This document shows, piece by piece, positions 23,201 through 35,096 of a stretch of DNA of 64,000 nucleotides. This stretch comes from Gymnopilus junonius (Eukaryota; Basidiomycota; Agaricomycetes; Agaricales; Galerinaceae): contig JADNYJ010000027.1 of NCBI GenBank assembly GCA_015501075.1, positions 1-64,000 of the forward strand, in the 5' to 3' direction. Positions within the stretch are counted from its first letter, which is position 1. Every line of letters begins with the position of its first letter. Under the pieces are notes generated by a model. It was not told the origin of the DNA and searched no databases. It saw only the letters and a program-made list of their open reading frames with translations. The translations under genes were made by a program, and so were the position numbers.

Positions 23201-24123
23201 GGTTATTCCACGGGGAAAATTCCGCGTGCGCGGAGCCTTAGATTCGCAACTGAGATTTTTATTCTCAGGCGTAAATGGCAACACGACCGACGAGCTAATC
23301 ACGTTGTGAAGAGGTCATTGGCGACTATAAGGAACATAGGAATAAGTAAATAGGTTATCTAACAAATAAGCAAAGTAAAAAGGCGTACAATGTGTAGTCG
23401 ACAGGACTATCTGCAAGACCTGGCGACTATGTTACGGCTCAGCAAAGCTGTTTCCGTAGGATGGCGACCTGTCAGCGTATGAAAGTCAGAAGACTTACTA
23501 GATGAGGGAAGGGACGGGCAAATGCACTCAACGATCGCGTCCTACGGACTCTGAAGAGACGGGCTAGTCATCTTAGATGTCTACCAGAGGAAGCAAAAGT
23601 TGAGGGATAAGGCTATATGGGATTCCGACGAGTTTAGGGCAGGTCTGATTGATAACACTAACAATCGCAAGTAGGCTCTAGCGGGTTGACAGCTCGCACT
23701 TGCCTTGGGCATCTCGTTGCTAGATCATCTGTATATTTTAACAGGAAATAATGCCTCTAGTAGTAGGGTGCCTTAGAATAGAATACGACGCAAACCAACT
23801 TCTTCTTGACATCAATTTTGCAAGTTGGTGTAGAGAACAGGATCTAGCAATATGACACCCTAACGTCAAAGGCAAATGGTTCATGTTTTCAGGGTAGCTA
23901 GAGGGTCTTTGTGGCTCCTATGAGTTTTTGGAGGCTCTCAGACGAACGTTTTCATCATTTAAATTATGCGAATTCCGGTAAGTAGGGAGTGGGCCGGAGC
24001 ACGTGTACTGATTCCGTTGGGGGCCTTTAAGAATGGCGATCTGTTTTCCGTTTCTTTTCTCTCCTCTCATGTCTAGCGTCTATTTTCCCGCCCATGTCGT
24101 CGTTTTATTCAGGCGCATCGTAA
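20240..24123. other. Decayed gene fragments, no intact gene
   Basis: Holds a minus-strand exon-like stretch at 20861-21027 (MSSPSPMSVLRAIF ... LDDELAVLRREMLD, then a GTGAGT donor) and the three tandem decayed segments listed separately. Nothing else is supported. Confidence 0.4.
21391..23470 (-). repeat. Three decayed tandem copies of a ~400-bp segment
   Basis: The copies start near 21391, 21953 and 23150. Copies 1 and 2 share GGTATTTGATTT-like starts, GGTCGTTATC, ACAAGTTGT, CATACACGCAGAG and GCGACTGAGCAACTA in the same order; copy 3 is more diverged. Translated on the minus strand, all keep a NNPGH-like end, so the source was probably protein-coding. I cannot name the gene. Spacing is roughly 560 bases between the first two copies and longer to the third. 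Confidence 0.6.
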
Positions 24124-26754
24124 ATGTTGTCTCTACGCTCTCAATCTCCAACCAATACGTTCTACACTCTCGCGAAAGGCCAGATGAATATCCGAAACGG
24201 ACGCTACCAGTACAACTTGGGAGGGATTAAAGGACATTGCAAGTAATTCTTCAAGATCGTCATTAATTGTCTCAGGAACGTTGAATGGCCTCAATGGATG
24301 TATGTGAGCCATTGGAACAGGGGATTCTCGTCCTTGAGGACATGGATGGTGCTAGGCAAAGGCCTAGGCAAGGTCGAGTGACCTGGAATGCCATTAGTCC
24401 CGAATCGGTGTTGAAAGGTTCGTCATACGAACCTTCCTCTATTGTAATGTTTGCCGAATCACCCACTCTCCAGCCACTTTGAATTGCCAAACTGGATACC
24501 AGGCAATTGGTCGTGGCCCAATAACCTCTTCTCTTCGTACCAACCGGAACTTAACCTTCCGCCTCACGACAGCGATCCACCCCCAAATAAAGATCCAAAG
24601 CGCACGTCCAGTCAGAAGAAACATTCCAAGCCTCATAAATTACCTGCCAAAGAACGATATGAACCCTCCAACCAAGATGGTAGAACAACTCCACCTGATA
24701 CCATCCACCAGCTTCTTGTGAACCCAGCGCTTTATGATCCTATCCGAACACCACGCTTCCCCATTGTATTATGCCATGGTCAGCCTGCTTTATGTTCATG
24801 ACCAGGCTTTGCTTGCTCATTTGATAATGCAGGCTTGTATGGTTTCGATTCACGCGGACCATCTTCCTTCCCAAGCATGCGAATGCATTATTGGTCTAAT
24901 GTTTTGAATATTCTTCGGGGAAAGGTCGGGGCTGAAGTAATTGTTACCTCCGTTCCAGGGTACGTTCAGTCCTGTTGTTTTTCGCTCTTGGGTACCTTAC
25001 GAAATTGCGGCATAGTACTGGCTCTATCTCTGCCAGAGCCGATAGACTGGACGAACAGCTTCGCCTGCGTGCTCGAGGACGGGGGATTAACTTTTTAGCA
25101 CATTCAATGGGTGGCCTGGACTGTCGTCATCTAATTTCGCATATCCAACCTCGAGAATACGTCCCACTTTCCTTGACAAGCATCAGTACACCGCATCGTG
25201 GTAGCCCCTTCATGGACTGGTGCGCTGTAAGTTGTGCCATTGGCTTCTGTTTTTAAGAGTAGGACTCAACATTGTACAGGACAACATTGGTATCGGCAAA
25301 CTGCGGCAACGGGAAAAGGAAACGGCAGAGTTACTCAAGAGACGTACGCAGCGTGATATTGAAGAATTCTCAGCCGATATTGCAGAAGAAGACTCCTACG
25401 CTAGACCCAATTCTGCGCCTGAGTCCTCTCCGAAGCCCAAAACGAAGTCGTCTTCGGAATCTGCATTCTCACTGTCTCTCAGCTCCCTCCCATCATCCTT
25501 CATTACACTGCTTCTTTCCGTCGTTGACTCACCCGCCTACGCGAACCTCAGATCAAGCTATCTTGACGACGTCTTTAACCCAGCAACACCGGACGACCCT
25601 TCCGTTAAATACTGGAGCGTGGCAGGTCGAATGTCAGCTAAGAGTGTCAGCGTCTGGCATCCGTTTTGGCTGCCCAAGATGGTGTTAGATGGAGTAGAGG
25701 AGAAGGAAAGGGATAAATTGAAGAAAATTTGGGAGGAAGAGAATGCTGGTGGTGCCCATGGCTGGGGGAAAGATATCCCATTTTGGGCAAACGAGAGGGA
25801 ATGGGGAAATGACGGGCTCGTTACGGTGCAGAGTGCCAAGTGGGGAGAGTTTTTGGGTATTGTCGAGGGTGCTGATCGTAAGCCGTTTCATCCCGCTCAC
25901 CTGATTTTTGTATGACTGACGAATGTCGTATTCTTTCAGATTGGGAGATGAGAGGCGCCAGAGGAATTGAGTTTGGTGTTGATTTGCCAGCCCTTCCTGC
26001 GATTGGCCTAGGGTCGGTTCCATTACTGTCTCATAAACCTATGCAAACATCCCAAGGGGATGGCTGGGGCTTTGGCGACTGGACACGTTTCGTAGGTGCC
26101 TGGAAGAAGAGCAAAATCGATGCCGAAAAAGTAGAAGGGTCAGCAGGAACTGTTGCTGACGGGAATCCCAGGAACACCAAGACAAATAATGGGCAAGATG
26201 AAATCATCGGAGTCGTTTCTGCCTCTTCATCGACTCCTGCTTCAGCACGAGACCCACCGAAACGCGAGAAGCAGAGCGAGAAGCGCAAAAGGGAACGGGA
26301 GCAGGATGACCACGTCGTCAAGTCCTCCACAGATACTCTGTCGTTCGTGTTCGATTGGTTAATCGAGCGTGTGCCCGGTCCTTCGCAGATTTTGGGCGTG
26401 ACAGGGGGAGCTAAGGCGACGGCGAAAGGTAAAGGGAAGGAGAATGGGGAGGCCAAGATTCAGGCTGAGGCTCGGGTGACTGGCGGCGCTGGCAAGGCAG
26501 CAGAAAGTGATAAGGAACTGGGAGCGGCTGCTGTGCGGTATTCTGTTGCCATGAGCCCTTCACAGCCGCAATCATCATCAGCGTCATCATCCACGAATAA
26601 ATCATCACCACCCTCACAGCAACCACCGTCAGAGATTAAGAAGAGGATGGACAAGGAAGGGAAGGGTAGGCAACAGAACGAGCTGGCGAGTAAGGCTGAT
26701 CTAGAGAGATTTTATATCGCGCTCTCGAGGAAGATGTATGATGAGGGGCTGTAA
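24124..26754 (+). CDS. Lipase-family alpha/beta hydrolase (fungal triacylglycerol lipase type)
   Basis: Exons 24474-24778, 24833-24959, 25016-25226, 25280-25877 and 25940-26754 are firm. Exon 1 (24124-24242, MLSLRSQSPT...) is tentative because it needs a 231-base intron. The total is 724 aa. Core landmarks: NPALYDPIRTPRFPIVLCHG with the oxyanion-side HGLYGFD, VIVTSVPGTGS, nucleophile elbow NFLAHSMGG (Ser), EWGNDGLVTV (probable Asp) and GADHWEMRG (His). Together they form a Ser-Asp-His triad. Between the elbow and the Asp lies a long charged/Ser-rich insert, and after ~residue 480 a disordered Lys/Ser/Gln tail. Homologs in mushrooms are annotated as triacylglycerol lipase 2-like, and some have mitochondrial leaders. 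The ester substrate here is unknown. Confidence 0.85.
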
Positions 26755-27071
26755 CGTGGTCCTTGGACTTTGGGGTTGTAGGAAGTAGTTGTAGTTTTAT
26801 AGGGAGTAATTGGTGTGTGCTTAACATACAAGTTATACGTAATTTATAAATCAAATGTAGCCTTCAGCATCGAAAGTGAGACAGCTCAGTACTTAATAGG
26901 GATTGGAGGTACCGAATGCCGAATTTGTACTCTAGTATTTGCAGCATGGGCGTCACACATCAGCGACCGGGGAGAAAATGCACTTCAGCGACGGATATCT
27001 CAGTCATGGAAAAAAAACTAAGTACTCAACAGTGTTGCTTAGGATGGCCTCAACAAAACTCTTTTGAGTTC
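26755..27071. other. Short intergenic flank of the transposon stack
   Basis: The 3' flank of the lipase gene up to the TTC target site at 27069-27071. No gene or notable motif. Confidence 0.5.
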
Positions 27072-27638
27072 CACTGCTGGCAACAGGTTATTTAAGTTGA
27101 CCAAAAATGATTAAGAAAATAAATTAAACATGTTTATGTTCTTGGTCTGCTTTTCCGTCACATAAAATCTATTTTCAACTCAACAATTGCTGGTACAGAA
27201 ATTCTTTTGTCAAACACTTCATTTTTAGCATATTTATGGGCCTATTAAATGTAATACTTGTGCTAAATTTTTTTGATCAAAAATGGTGACAGAAAGGTAG
27301 AGTTTATTGTTTTATTGTTCTCGTTGTCAATTGTAGTATTTAAGACAAATTTTGGTCCCTTTAAAATAAGTTAAAAATATTTTCAATTCAGTTTGGGTAC
27401 AAAACATTGTTCTTTTTGTTTATCCAACAACAAAAATTCTTGCTAAATTTATCATTTACAAGACAACAAAAGAAATTGTGAATGTGAAATTTAACAAAAG
27501 CTTTTGTCTATACAAAAACACGACGTGAACTTCAGGCTCCTAGAAGCAGCGCTCTCAGCTTCGCTCGCTGATTTCTAGAGGGGAGCGCAGGTCGGGAGAA
27601 CTCCGTGATGGCATCAGGGTACAAACAAATAGTTATAA

Positions 27639-28244
27639 TAGTGTTGCTGGCAAGCCAAGCTGAACTCGTTGCTAACTCGACTTGGACACTAAGTTCGACA
27701 ACTTGATGACCCAAGCCAAGCTCAAGCTGAACTTGGATCAACTTGCAAGTTGCGTGTATACACACGTGACCTTGTCTATCTTGCCTGTCCAACACTGACC
27801 ACCAAAATCATATCCTTCCAAAACTTCTTGAAGTGCTACAGTGTCACAAATATTCACTCAAACAATGTTGTTTAGACTTCATGGAAGGTTTTGTGGTGAG
27901 GTAAGAAGATTATAGAATAGATGGTAAGCTTACGCCATATGCAATTGAGGAGCTCCTCCGAGTCAGGCCTCAGGCTTGACAGAATTGAAGAACTTTCCAG
28001 CCTCCTTCAAAATGCCTGCAAGGCGTCATCTAGCCTAGATGCCATGGCCTCTTTAGTAGCATAATGAATATGGTAGATAGAAGTGATCATAACTTGTTGA
28101 TGAGATTTAGGGATTTCATTGGCTACTACAGGTCATGTGCCATTTATGAGCCAACTCGATTGAGCTTGCAAGTTGAACTTGGCACGACTTGTGTAGACAA
28201 GTTGAAATGAGTTTGCTGACTTAGCTAACTTGCCGGCAACACTA
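27639..28244. mobile_element. 606-bp hAT-like MITE
   Basis: The termini TAGTGTTGCTGGCAAG and CTTGCCGGCAACACTA are 16-bp inverted ends with one CpG-type mismatch. It is flanked by AGTTATAA on both sides (27631-27638 and 28245-28252). It sits inside the left TIR of the surrounding hAT-like element, so it inserted later. The interior has repeated AAGCTGAACT / CAACTTG motifs and no gene. Confidence 0.8.
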
Positions 28245-28267
28245 AGTTATAAGGTCTCGAGTGAAGC

Positions 28268-28416
28268 GAGAGAGCGGCTGCCACATTTTGGCACGGACTT
28301 CTCGGGCATGCCTTTTGCAGTTTCCATATATCATTTCATATCATTTTCATCAATGCCATTTTGTAATCACTTAAGCCACTTAGCAGATGCTCAGGTGACC
28401 ACTATGCATCATGATG
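28268..28416 (+). repeat. 149-bp inverted repeat, left arm
   Basis: An exact inverted match to 28906-29054 except for three bases, all at CpG positions. The two arms frame a 489-bp spacer that carries the broken coding fragment. Confidence 0.85.
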
Positions 28417-28429
28417 CCATATTTATCCG

Positions 28430-28801
28430 TGCAAAGGAGTACTTAATCTGACCAACTCAAAGAGGTCTGGAGCATCACTGTCCAAGTTACAAGCTGTATC
28501 TGCAATACTGAATTTTTTGATATGCTCTTTGGTCACCTTCTTTGCATTGAAGTGGAATCCACCAGCTTTATGGCAGAGTGAGGCTATCTGAGAAGTGTAG
28601 ACAGTTTGTGCATATGAAAGAGCACATTTCCTGGTACCTGAAGATGTGCTCTGCGATGAGATTAGGATGTCCAAGAGATCCTGAACATTCTTTGATGTCA
28701 TGCAGGGGTTGGTTTTTATATGTTGGCAGAGTGGGCAATTGACTGAGAAAATCAGCTAATGAGTAGTTGCTGTGCTCAAAAGCCTTGAGTATTCTGTCCA
28801 T
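28430..28801 (-). pseudogene. Fragment of an agaricomycete transposon-associated protein
   Basis: The frame starts MDRILKAFEHSNYSLADFLS and continues, after a one-base shift near 28700, with NVQDLLDILISSQST, SLCHKAGGFHFNAKKVTK and SDAPDLFELV. This order (an FL- segment near the N-terminus, a helical block, G-W/F-HF-AK, then a PxLFEL/W segment) resembles the N-terminal part of DUF6589-type proteins common in mushroom transposons (from memory). About 120 residues remain, with stops and a frameshift; it is non-functional. Confidence 0.5.
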
Positions 28802-28905
28802 CTTGATTGCTATCGATTAATCACTTCACGAAAACTTATATATGATCTGACATTGAATGAATTCTTGTGAGGATGAGGCGATCATCTTATCTTATGGTTA
28901 TACAA

Positions 28906-29054
28906 CATCATGATGCATAGTGGTCACCTGAGCATCTGCTAAGTGGCTTAAGTGATTACAAAATGGCATTGATGAAAATGATATGAAATGATATATGGAA
29001 ACTGCAAAAGGCATGCCCAAGAAGTCCATGCCAAAATGTGGCAGCTGCTCTCTC
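28906..29054 (-). repeat. 149-bp inverted repeat, right arm
   Basis: Partner of 28268-28416. A transcript through both arms could fold into a long double strand. Confidence 0.85.
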
Positions 29055-29644
29055 ATTTGGTTTTCCCCCCATAATACTGGGTATCCAAAAGCAGAAAAAG
29101 GAGGCAAAAGAGCGAAAAAGAGAGAGAATTAGTAGAAATATTCATGATCCTTTATTTCATGCAAAGAATGCATACAATTATAACTCATTTCAAGCCTTTG
29201 CTTTCCTTGCTTTTTTTCTGGTGCACTTCATGTGCATGAGTCAGGAAAATCAGGTTGCCTCCCCGCAGCCCACCCAAAACTCTACAAAGAGCAAATCAGT
29301 GCGAAAAAATGGGTAAAATTTTTGTTATTAATTGTTGATAGCATATGTGTTATTAGAGACCTTCTGAGCTCTGAAAATTGGTCAACCATGCTCATGAAAT
29401 GCCCGAAGCTCAGAGATGAGCATCGTGAGCGGCAGCGCCTGGCCCATGGCTGAATATGGTAATATGGCAGATAACATTGGCCATGGCAGCTAACATTCCA
29501 ATGATTTACATAGCTCAATGATCACAGTAAAACATTCTAAAGAGACAGTTCTTTTTATTATATGTATCTACACATGCATGAATATTTCAGAGATTTAAAG
29601 ATGACATTTGCATCCAAGAAGGCAAAAATGAAGGTAACATGTGC

Positions 29645-29681
29645 AAATGTTATCTGCCATTGGGTGTGGCAGATAACATTT
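29645..29681. repeat. 15-bp perfect palindrome
   Basis: Arms AAATGTTATCTGCCA and TGGCAGATAACATTT with a 7-nt loop. The same GGCAG-TAACATT motif also occurs twice near 29465-29492, so it is a small local repeat family inside the hAT-like element. Confidence 0.8.
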
Positions 29682-30088
29682 CGATGTTTTATGCCTCATC
29701 AAGGCCTTGATAAAAAATTCTAAACAGACAGATTTGATTGATATATACTCATACATGCTCCTGTAAGTCCTTGTATCCCAAAAATCTCATTTGCATTCAG
29801 GAGGTCGACAACAATGGCAAGTAGCCTACTGTCTCGGACATTGCCAGGCAGATAACAACGAGCGGTCAACCCTCTCGCTTCGCTCGAGACCTTATAACTA
29901 TTTGTTTGTACCCTGATGCCATCACGGAGTTCTCCCGACCTGCGCTCCCTTCTAGAAATCAGCGAGCGAAGCCGAGAGCACTGCTTCTAGGAGCCTGTGT
30001 GAACTTTAGATTCTGTGGGGCTAAGAACTGGTAGGATCTGTATTATATTTTTTCAGAATTAAAATATATCATTTTTAATAGATTCAAG

Positions 30089-30523
30089 TGTGAGATTCCT
30101 AGACATGAAGTGGCTCAGTGATAATGCAGATCACTGTAATATATTGTAAGTTACCTAGACACGAAGTGGCTAGGTTCTCAAGTAAGTATTTATGTACAAG
30201 TAAAAGAAGAAGAGAACTCACCTCAGTGATAATGCAGATCACTGAGGTGTTCGTGCTACAAGTCCATAGCTTAAATACATCGAAGAGAATGTACCATACA
30301 TAGCTACAAGTGGAATAGTATCAAACAGGAATTTAGACAGGGGATATAAGGCCATGCTGCAGCAAGGAGAAATATATACAAGGCGCTGCACAATGGACCA
30401 TAAATGAGAGAAAGAAGAATATACAATATAATACTTCATAATAAGAATGAGCGCGGGCGTGATTGGAATGTGAGTCGACCGGAGTCATGGTCATATCTGT
30501 GTTTGGCAATTCCTAATCCAACA
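30089..30523 (-). repeat. 3' LTR of the copia element
   Basis: 435 bp. It differs from the other LTR at 13 positions, all transitions at CpG-type sites. Confidence 0.95.
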
Positions 30524-30532
30524 CTCCCCCTC
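30524..30532 (-). other. Polypurine tract
   Basis: Minus-strand GAGGGGGAG directly beside the 3' LTR; the expected plus-strand DNA primer site of an LTR retrotransposon. Confidence 0.85.
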
Positions 30533-33500
30533 AAACTGATACGAGCCCCAATTCAGTCGCAAAGTGTTTGACCTTGGGAGATGGTAGTGCCTTCATAAAT
30601 GTGTCAGCTACCATTTCATCGGTTGGACAATAAATGAGTCGAAGGGATCTGTTTTCGATGATCCAGTGAATGAAATGAAATCATATGTCGATATGTTTAG
30701 TTCGCGCATGATATTGGTGATCCTTGGCGAGGGCGATAGTGGATTGATTATCCAAAAATAGAGTGGTGGGAGTGAGGTCAACAGAAAATAATTGGGAGAT
30801 GAGGGAGCAGAGCCAGAGTGCTTCTTTCGAAGCATACATTGCCGCAACATATTCACTCTCAGTCGTCGAGAGAGAAATAATTTCCTGTCATTTAGTGGAC
30901 CACGAGACGGTGCTGCCATGCAAAATAAATGCGTACCCAGAGATAGCATGTCAATCCTTGGCCATATTCCCATCTGCATCCGCATATCCAGTAAGTTCCT
31001 TTCCTTTTCCGCCATAGGTGAGCCATCATTCCTTCATGCCTTTTAGATAACGGAAAATATGTTTGACAGCGGCCCAATGCACACTGCCAGGGTTCTGAGA
31101 AAATCGAGAGACAGTTTGTACAGCATATGTGATGTCAGGACGAGTGCCGAGAGAAGCATACATCAATGATCCCACAGCTTCATGATAGGGAATATTCCGC
31201 ATTTGGGCAATTTCGAGTGTTGTCGAAGGGGATTGAGCAGATGTAAGTCGGATATTCATGTCCATAGGTAAGGAAATGGGTTTGAGGTCATCTAGACCAT
31301 AGCGACAGAGTGTGGATTCAATGTAAGAGCGTTGGGAAAGATGGATAAGATGATGTTCACGGTCGCGGCGGACTTCAATCCCGAGGATCCAGTGCAATTC
31401 TCCGAGATCTGTTATGCCGACATGCTTGATGATCGAGATCTTGAAATCTAAAATTAGCTCGATCATTGTTGCCGCAATTGTGCAGTCATCAACGTGAACC
31501 AGAACTATCATCAACGTCCTCTCCCCCTCTTTCTTGTAGAAAACTGCTTGGTCCACATCACACCTTTTGAATCCTAGGTGCTTCACCATGATTTCCACCA
31601 ATCTCTGGTACCATCTCCTCCCTGATTGCTTCAGCCCATACAGAGTTTTGTGAAGTCTGCAAACTTTGCTCCCAGAACCTGGAGCAGAGTATCCTGGAGG
31701 TTGTCGCATGAATATCACCTCATTTGAGGTAAGTACTCCATTCAGATATGCTCCTTTAATGTCAATCTGATGAACTTCATAGTTGTTGACAGCCGCCATC
31801 GCGAGAACAGTGCATATGGATGTGAGACGCGCAACCGGCGCAAATGTGTCGAATAGTCAACACCAGGTACTTGGGAGAATCCTTGGGCTACGAGACGGGC
31901 TTTGTAGCATACGACGTTGCCTGCAGCATCCTTCTTTGCTCGAAAGACCCATTTTGAACTGACAATATTCGAGTTTTCAGGTGTGTTGATGAGTTCCCAT
32001 GTGCCGCGGCCTTTAAGACAGCTAATTCTTCGTCAATAGCTTTCTCCCATAGCAGCCAATCTGGTTGTTTCTTTGCCTCCGTTAATGAACGAGGTTCCAA
32101 TGCCTCTGCATTACTGATATCTGCGACCATTGCATACTCTTCAGCAAAGTCTTCCACTGCCATCATCCAGTCTGACTGGCCCTCCCCCTCAAGAACAGCT
32201 TCATTCTCAACTTCAGGAGTTGGCAATTGCACTCCTTTAGGGACTTTTGGATCGCTTTTCCAATGGGAAGCTACAGCTTCACTGCTCATAATATCCTTGA
32301 GCCGTTGGGTAGGTTTTCGAATGCATTTGCTTCGGATTTCGGATTCAGGTGGGGCAGAAACATCGGATTCGACCTCGGAATAGGTGTCATCGGGTGGAGC
32401 AGATGGTGGGGCATCAGGAATTGAATTTTTCGAAGTGTTTGATGATGACGACAAGGAATTCATGGCATTTGAAGTGGTAAGTCTGTCAGATTTCGTTTTG
32501 ACAATACCATTCATATTCTCCCCCTCAAGACGAGGAGCTGATGAGCCTGTTTTGTCATAGTAAACGTTCCGCTCAATGGTAACCTTCCGTTTCTCAGGCC
32601 AATAAATGCGTACGCCCTTGGAATTTTCGTCAATTCCCATCCATCCCCCTCACGCACTCTTCCACCCAGCTTATCTCCTCCTTCCACACGTACCCACACC
32701 TTCTCACCCCACTCTCGTACATCCGTGAGGTCAGGCTTTCGCCGAAAGTGCCTCATAAGGCGTTTTCCATCCACGGCCTTAGTTGTCGTGCGATTCATCA
32801 GCCATACCACATGGCGCTGCCTCGCCCCACAGAAATTTTGGCAAACTGCTCGCATGAAGGAGAGCACGCATGCATTCAACGATCGTGCGATTGCGACGTT
32901 CTGCAATGCCATTATGCTGGGGAGTATCGTGCACGGTGAGTTTCTGCTCAGTTCCTTGCTTCTTGAGATACAAAATAAATTCCTTCCCAAGATATTCTCC
33001 ACCTCGATCTGAGTGGAAAATTTTAATGCGGACGTCTTTCTGAGTTCGACACCATGCTTCGAACTCCTTGTAGGATTCGAAAGCTTCATCCTTGGTGCGT
33101 AGAAGGTCCAGGTGAGTCCAACGAGCCATATCATCTGTAAAAGTAATGTAATATCTCTTCCCAGCAAGTGTCGCAACAGGAGCAGGTCCCCACAAATCAC
33201 TGTGGATCTCTCCTCCAAATTCGGTCGCTCTTTCGCCCTGTCGCTGTTTCGGCACGGATTTTCGAGTAGCCTTCGCATAAATGCAAGATTCGCAAAAGAA
33301 ATCGGCGACGACGTGCTTTCCAAGTGCACACCAGTAACAAAACCCTTTTCAACGAGTCGGCGAGCTATTTCGGGGATATGTGTCCCATGCGGCGATGGAA
33401 TTGGTCCAGGGTGAGTTCCTCCACAGCTGCATTTGCAGCATCGGGCTCTCGTTCAATACGATAGAGCCCCTTTTCCTTCGGAATCTGACCCACCATCTCC

Positions 33501-35018
33501 CCATCCGGCGCTATAATAGTGCACTTGCCGCCCTTGAATTTGACTTCAAAACCATGATCATCAAGCTTGCCCACGGAAATTAATGTGTACCCCACTTCCG
33601 GGGAATAAAGAACCTCGGTAAGTCTCAATTGCGAGACGTCCATGCCATTAGGTACATCAATGACCATTTCTCCCATTCCGATGGCACTAAATTTCTGCTT
33701 ATTAGCTGCTCGAAATGGCTTCGGGGGTATTTCCTCGAAGTTCTCAAATAGATCATGATACGGGGAGATGTGCTTCGTGCACCCAGAGTCGACGAGCTCA
33801 GCGCCAACGTAGGAATACCGGCCTGACCTTGTGGGCTCAATGGCCACCATCACGGCCTCAGGTACGTGTTATGGCTGTCTTGGGGTTCTTCTTGGGATTC
33901 CCATTCCTCCTCATTTCTGACATCTTCTCCCACCTCAGAAAACCAATCACCATCCTCAAAATCAGTGTTTTCGATGTCAGCATCATTAGATGCAATCGAA
34001 GAAGCCGTCACGGACTGTAGACCGGGTAAGGAACCATCCGACAGCACAGATTCGGCGTCAGAAAACATGTTGAAAGCTACGTCGTCATCTGAATCGATTC
34101 AGCAGCATTCGCACTGCTGCCCTTTCGTGAGCTTTCCTTTTCCTTTCCCTTCTCCTTGTCCTTCTCAGCAGATTTAGGTGGTTGAGGACATTTGTCCTTG
34201 TAGTGGTCCTTGCTCCGCAGTTCCAGCAGGTGCCACGAAGCTTTTTGGTACATTTAGCGCCCTTTCCTTTTGAGGAACCGCTGGTGCCACTGCCAAAGCC
34301 TCGTCTTTGTCATCATCCTTGATTTTCCGCCACCAGATCGATGAGAACGTAAGTTTTTTTGTCAATCAAATTCCTCGGAAATTAATGAAATGAGTGAGTC
34401 CAGATCAATAGTCTTCGTGGGGGCATATAACCAGGGCAGCCAGCTGACTCACGCGAAACTGGAGATGATGTACGCAGGGAGGAAATAATGGTTGAAAGGT
34501 AATCCTTGTCATGATTGCGACTCCCATAGTTACTAATTCCTCTCGTTTCGTGATAGATTGTCCAGGAATTCGCGAACATTGCCCTTATCCGGGCATTTGG
34601 ACTCCAGGAAGTGAGCGCGCATGTCCGTTTGCGCATATGCTCCTTTCTCCGAGTATTCCTTGACAATAGTCTCCCATCGTTCCTTGACAGTTGGCTTCGC
34701 ATGTATCCTCATCAAAGTAGAATCCAGGATTTTCTGTGTGAGTAACGATTTTGCAGACAATTCATCCTTGTCCCACTGCCTAGCTCCATCTATATTAGCC
34801 TGGGTAGGCTGGTGTTGTTGTTGTTCCATCAGCAGCAGTAATCATGATCGCAACATCAACGGGACGGATAGATGTGCCATCGAAATGGCCCCAAAAGCCT
34901 TTGGCTTCCACGGCATCCTGAAAACGGACTTTGAAGATAGCCCAGTTTAATCCGGAAGAGTCCAATTTGGGATAGAAGACGGCAGGGTATCAGAAAGCGA
35001 GGTAGCAGTTTGAGACAT
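30531..35018 (-). pseudogene. Degenerate copia Gag-Pol
   Basis: The start is at 35018 (MSQTATSLSDTLPSS), with a frame break within ~25 codons. Then, across frames: a gag block (TVKERWETIVKEYSEKG), a CCHC zinc knuckle (CWNCG...C, one base lost near 34215), protease LVDSGCTKHIS, a GAG-pre-integrase FHRRMGHIS, integrase with HSDLWGP, FHSDRGGEY and PQHNGIAERRNRT (the D, D, E residues), and RT (QIDIKGAYLNG, HVDD). RNase H (31025 to 30531) stays in the RT frame but carries four TGA stops, at 31026, 30951, 30888 and 30681. Further small frameshifts lie near 31857, 32000 and 34780. No active product is expected. Confidence 0.95.
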
Positions 35019-35085
35019 GGCAAGAGATCAGAATTTTCGCGAGTATAAGTAATGAGTTAGTCTTCAGATTATGCACAGGAGGCGG

Positions 35086-35096
35086 GGCCCATAACC
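35086..35096 (-). other. Primer-binding site
   Basis: Minus-strand GGTTATGGGCC directly adjoins the 5' LTR. It resembles the internal (half-molecule) initiator-tRNA primer site used by Drosophila copia rather than a 3'-CCA site. The resemblance is from memory. Confidence 0.65.

Larger units (their letters stand above)
27533..29998. mobile_element. hAT-like element with ~125-bp TIRs
   Basis: The ends CAGGCTCCTAGAAGC... are inverted at 27533 and 29998. They stay near-identical for ~125 bp once the inner MITE is removed, through GGTCTCGAG-GAAGCGAGAG. GTGAACTT flanks both sides (27525-27532 and 29999-30006), an 8-bp duplication typical of hAT. No intact transposase is present, only a broken minus-strand fragment near 28430-28801. 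Confidence 0.75.

Noticed and set aside
26031..26456. 141-aa minus-strand frame
   Set aside because: It is antisense to the low-complexity tail of the lipase-like gene.
30763..31046. Plus-strand frames in the copia region
   Set aside because: They are antisense to the RNase H coding sequence.
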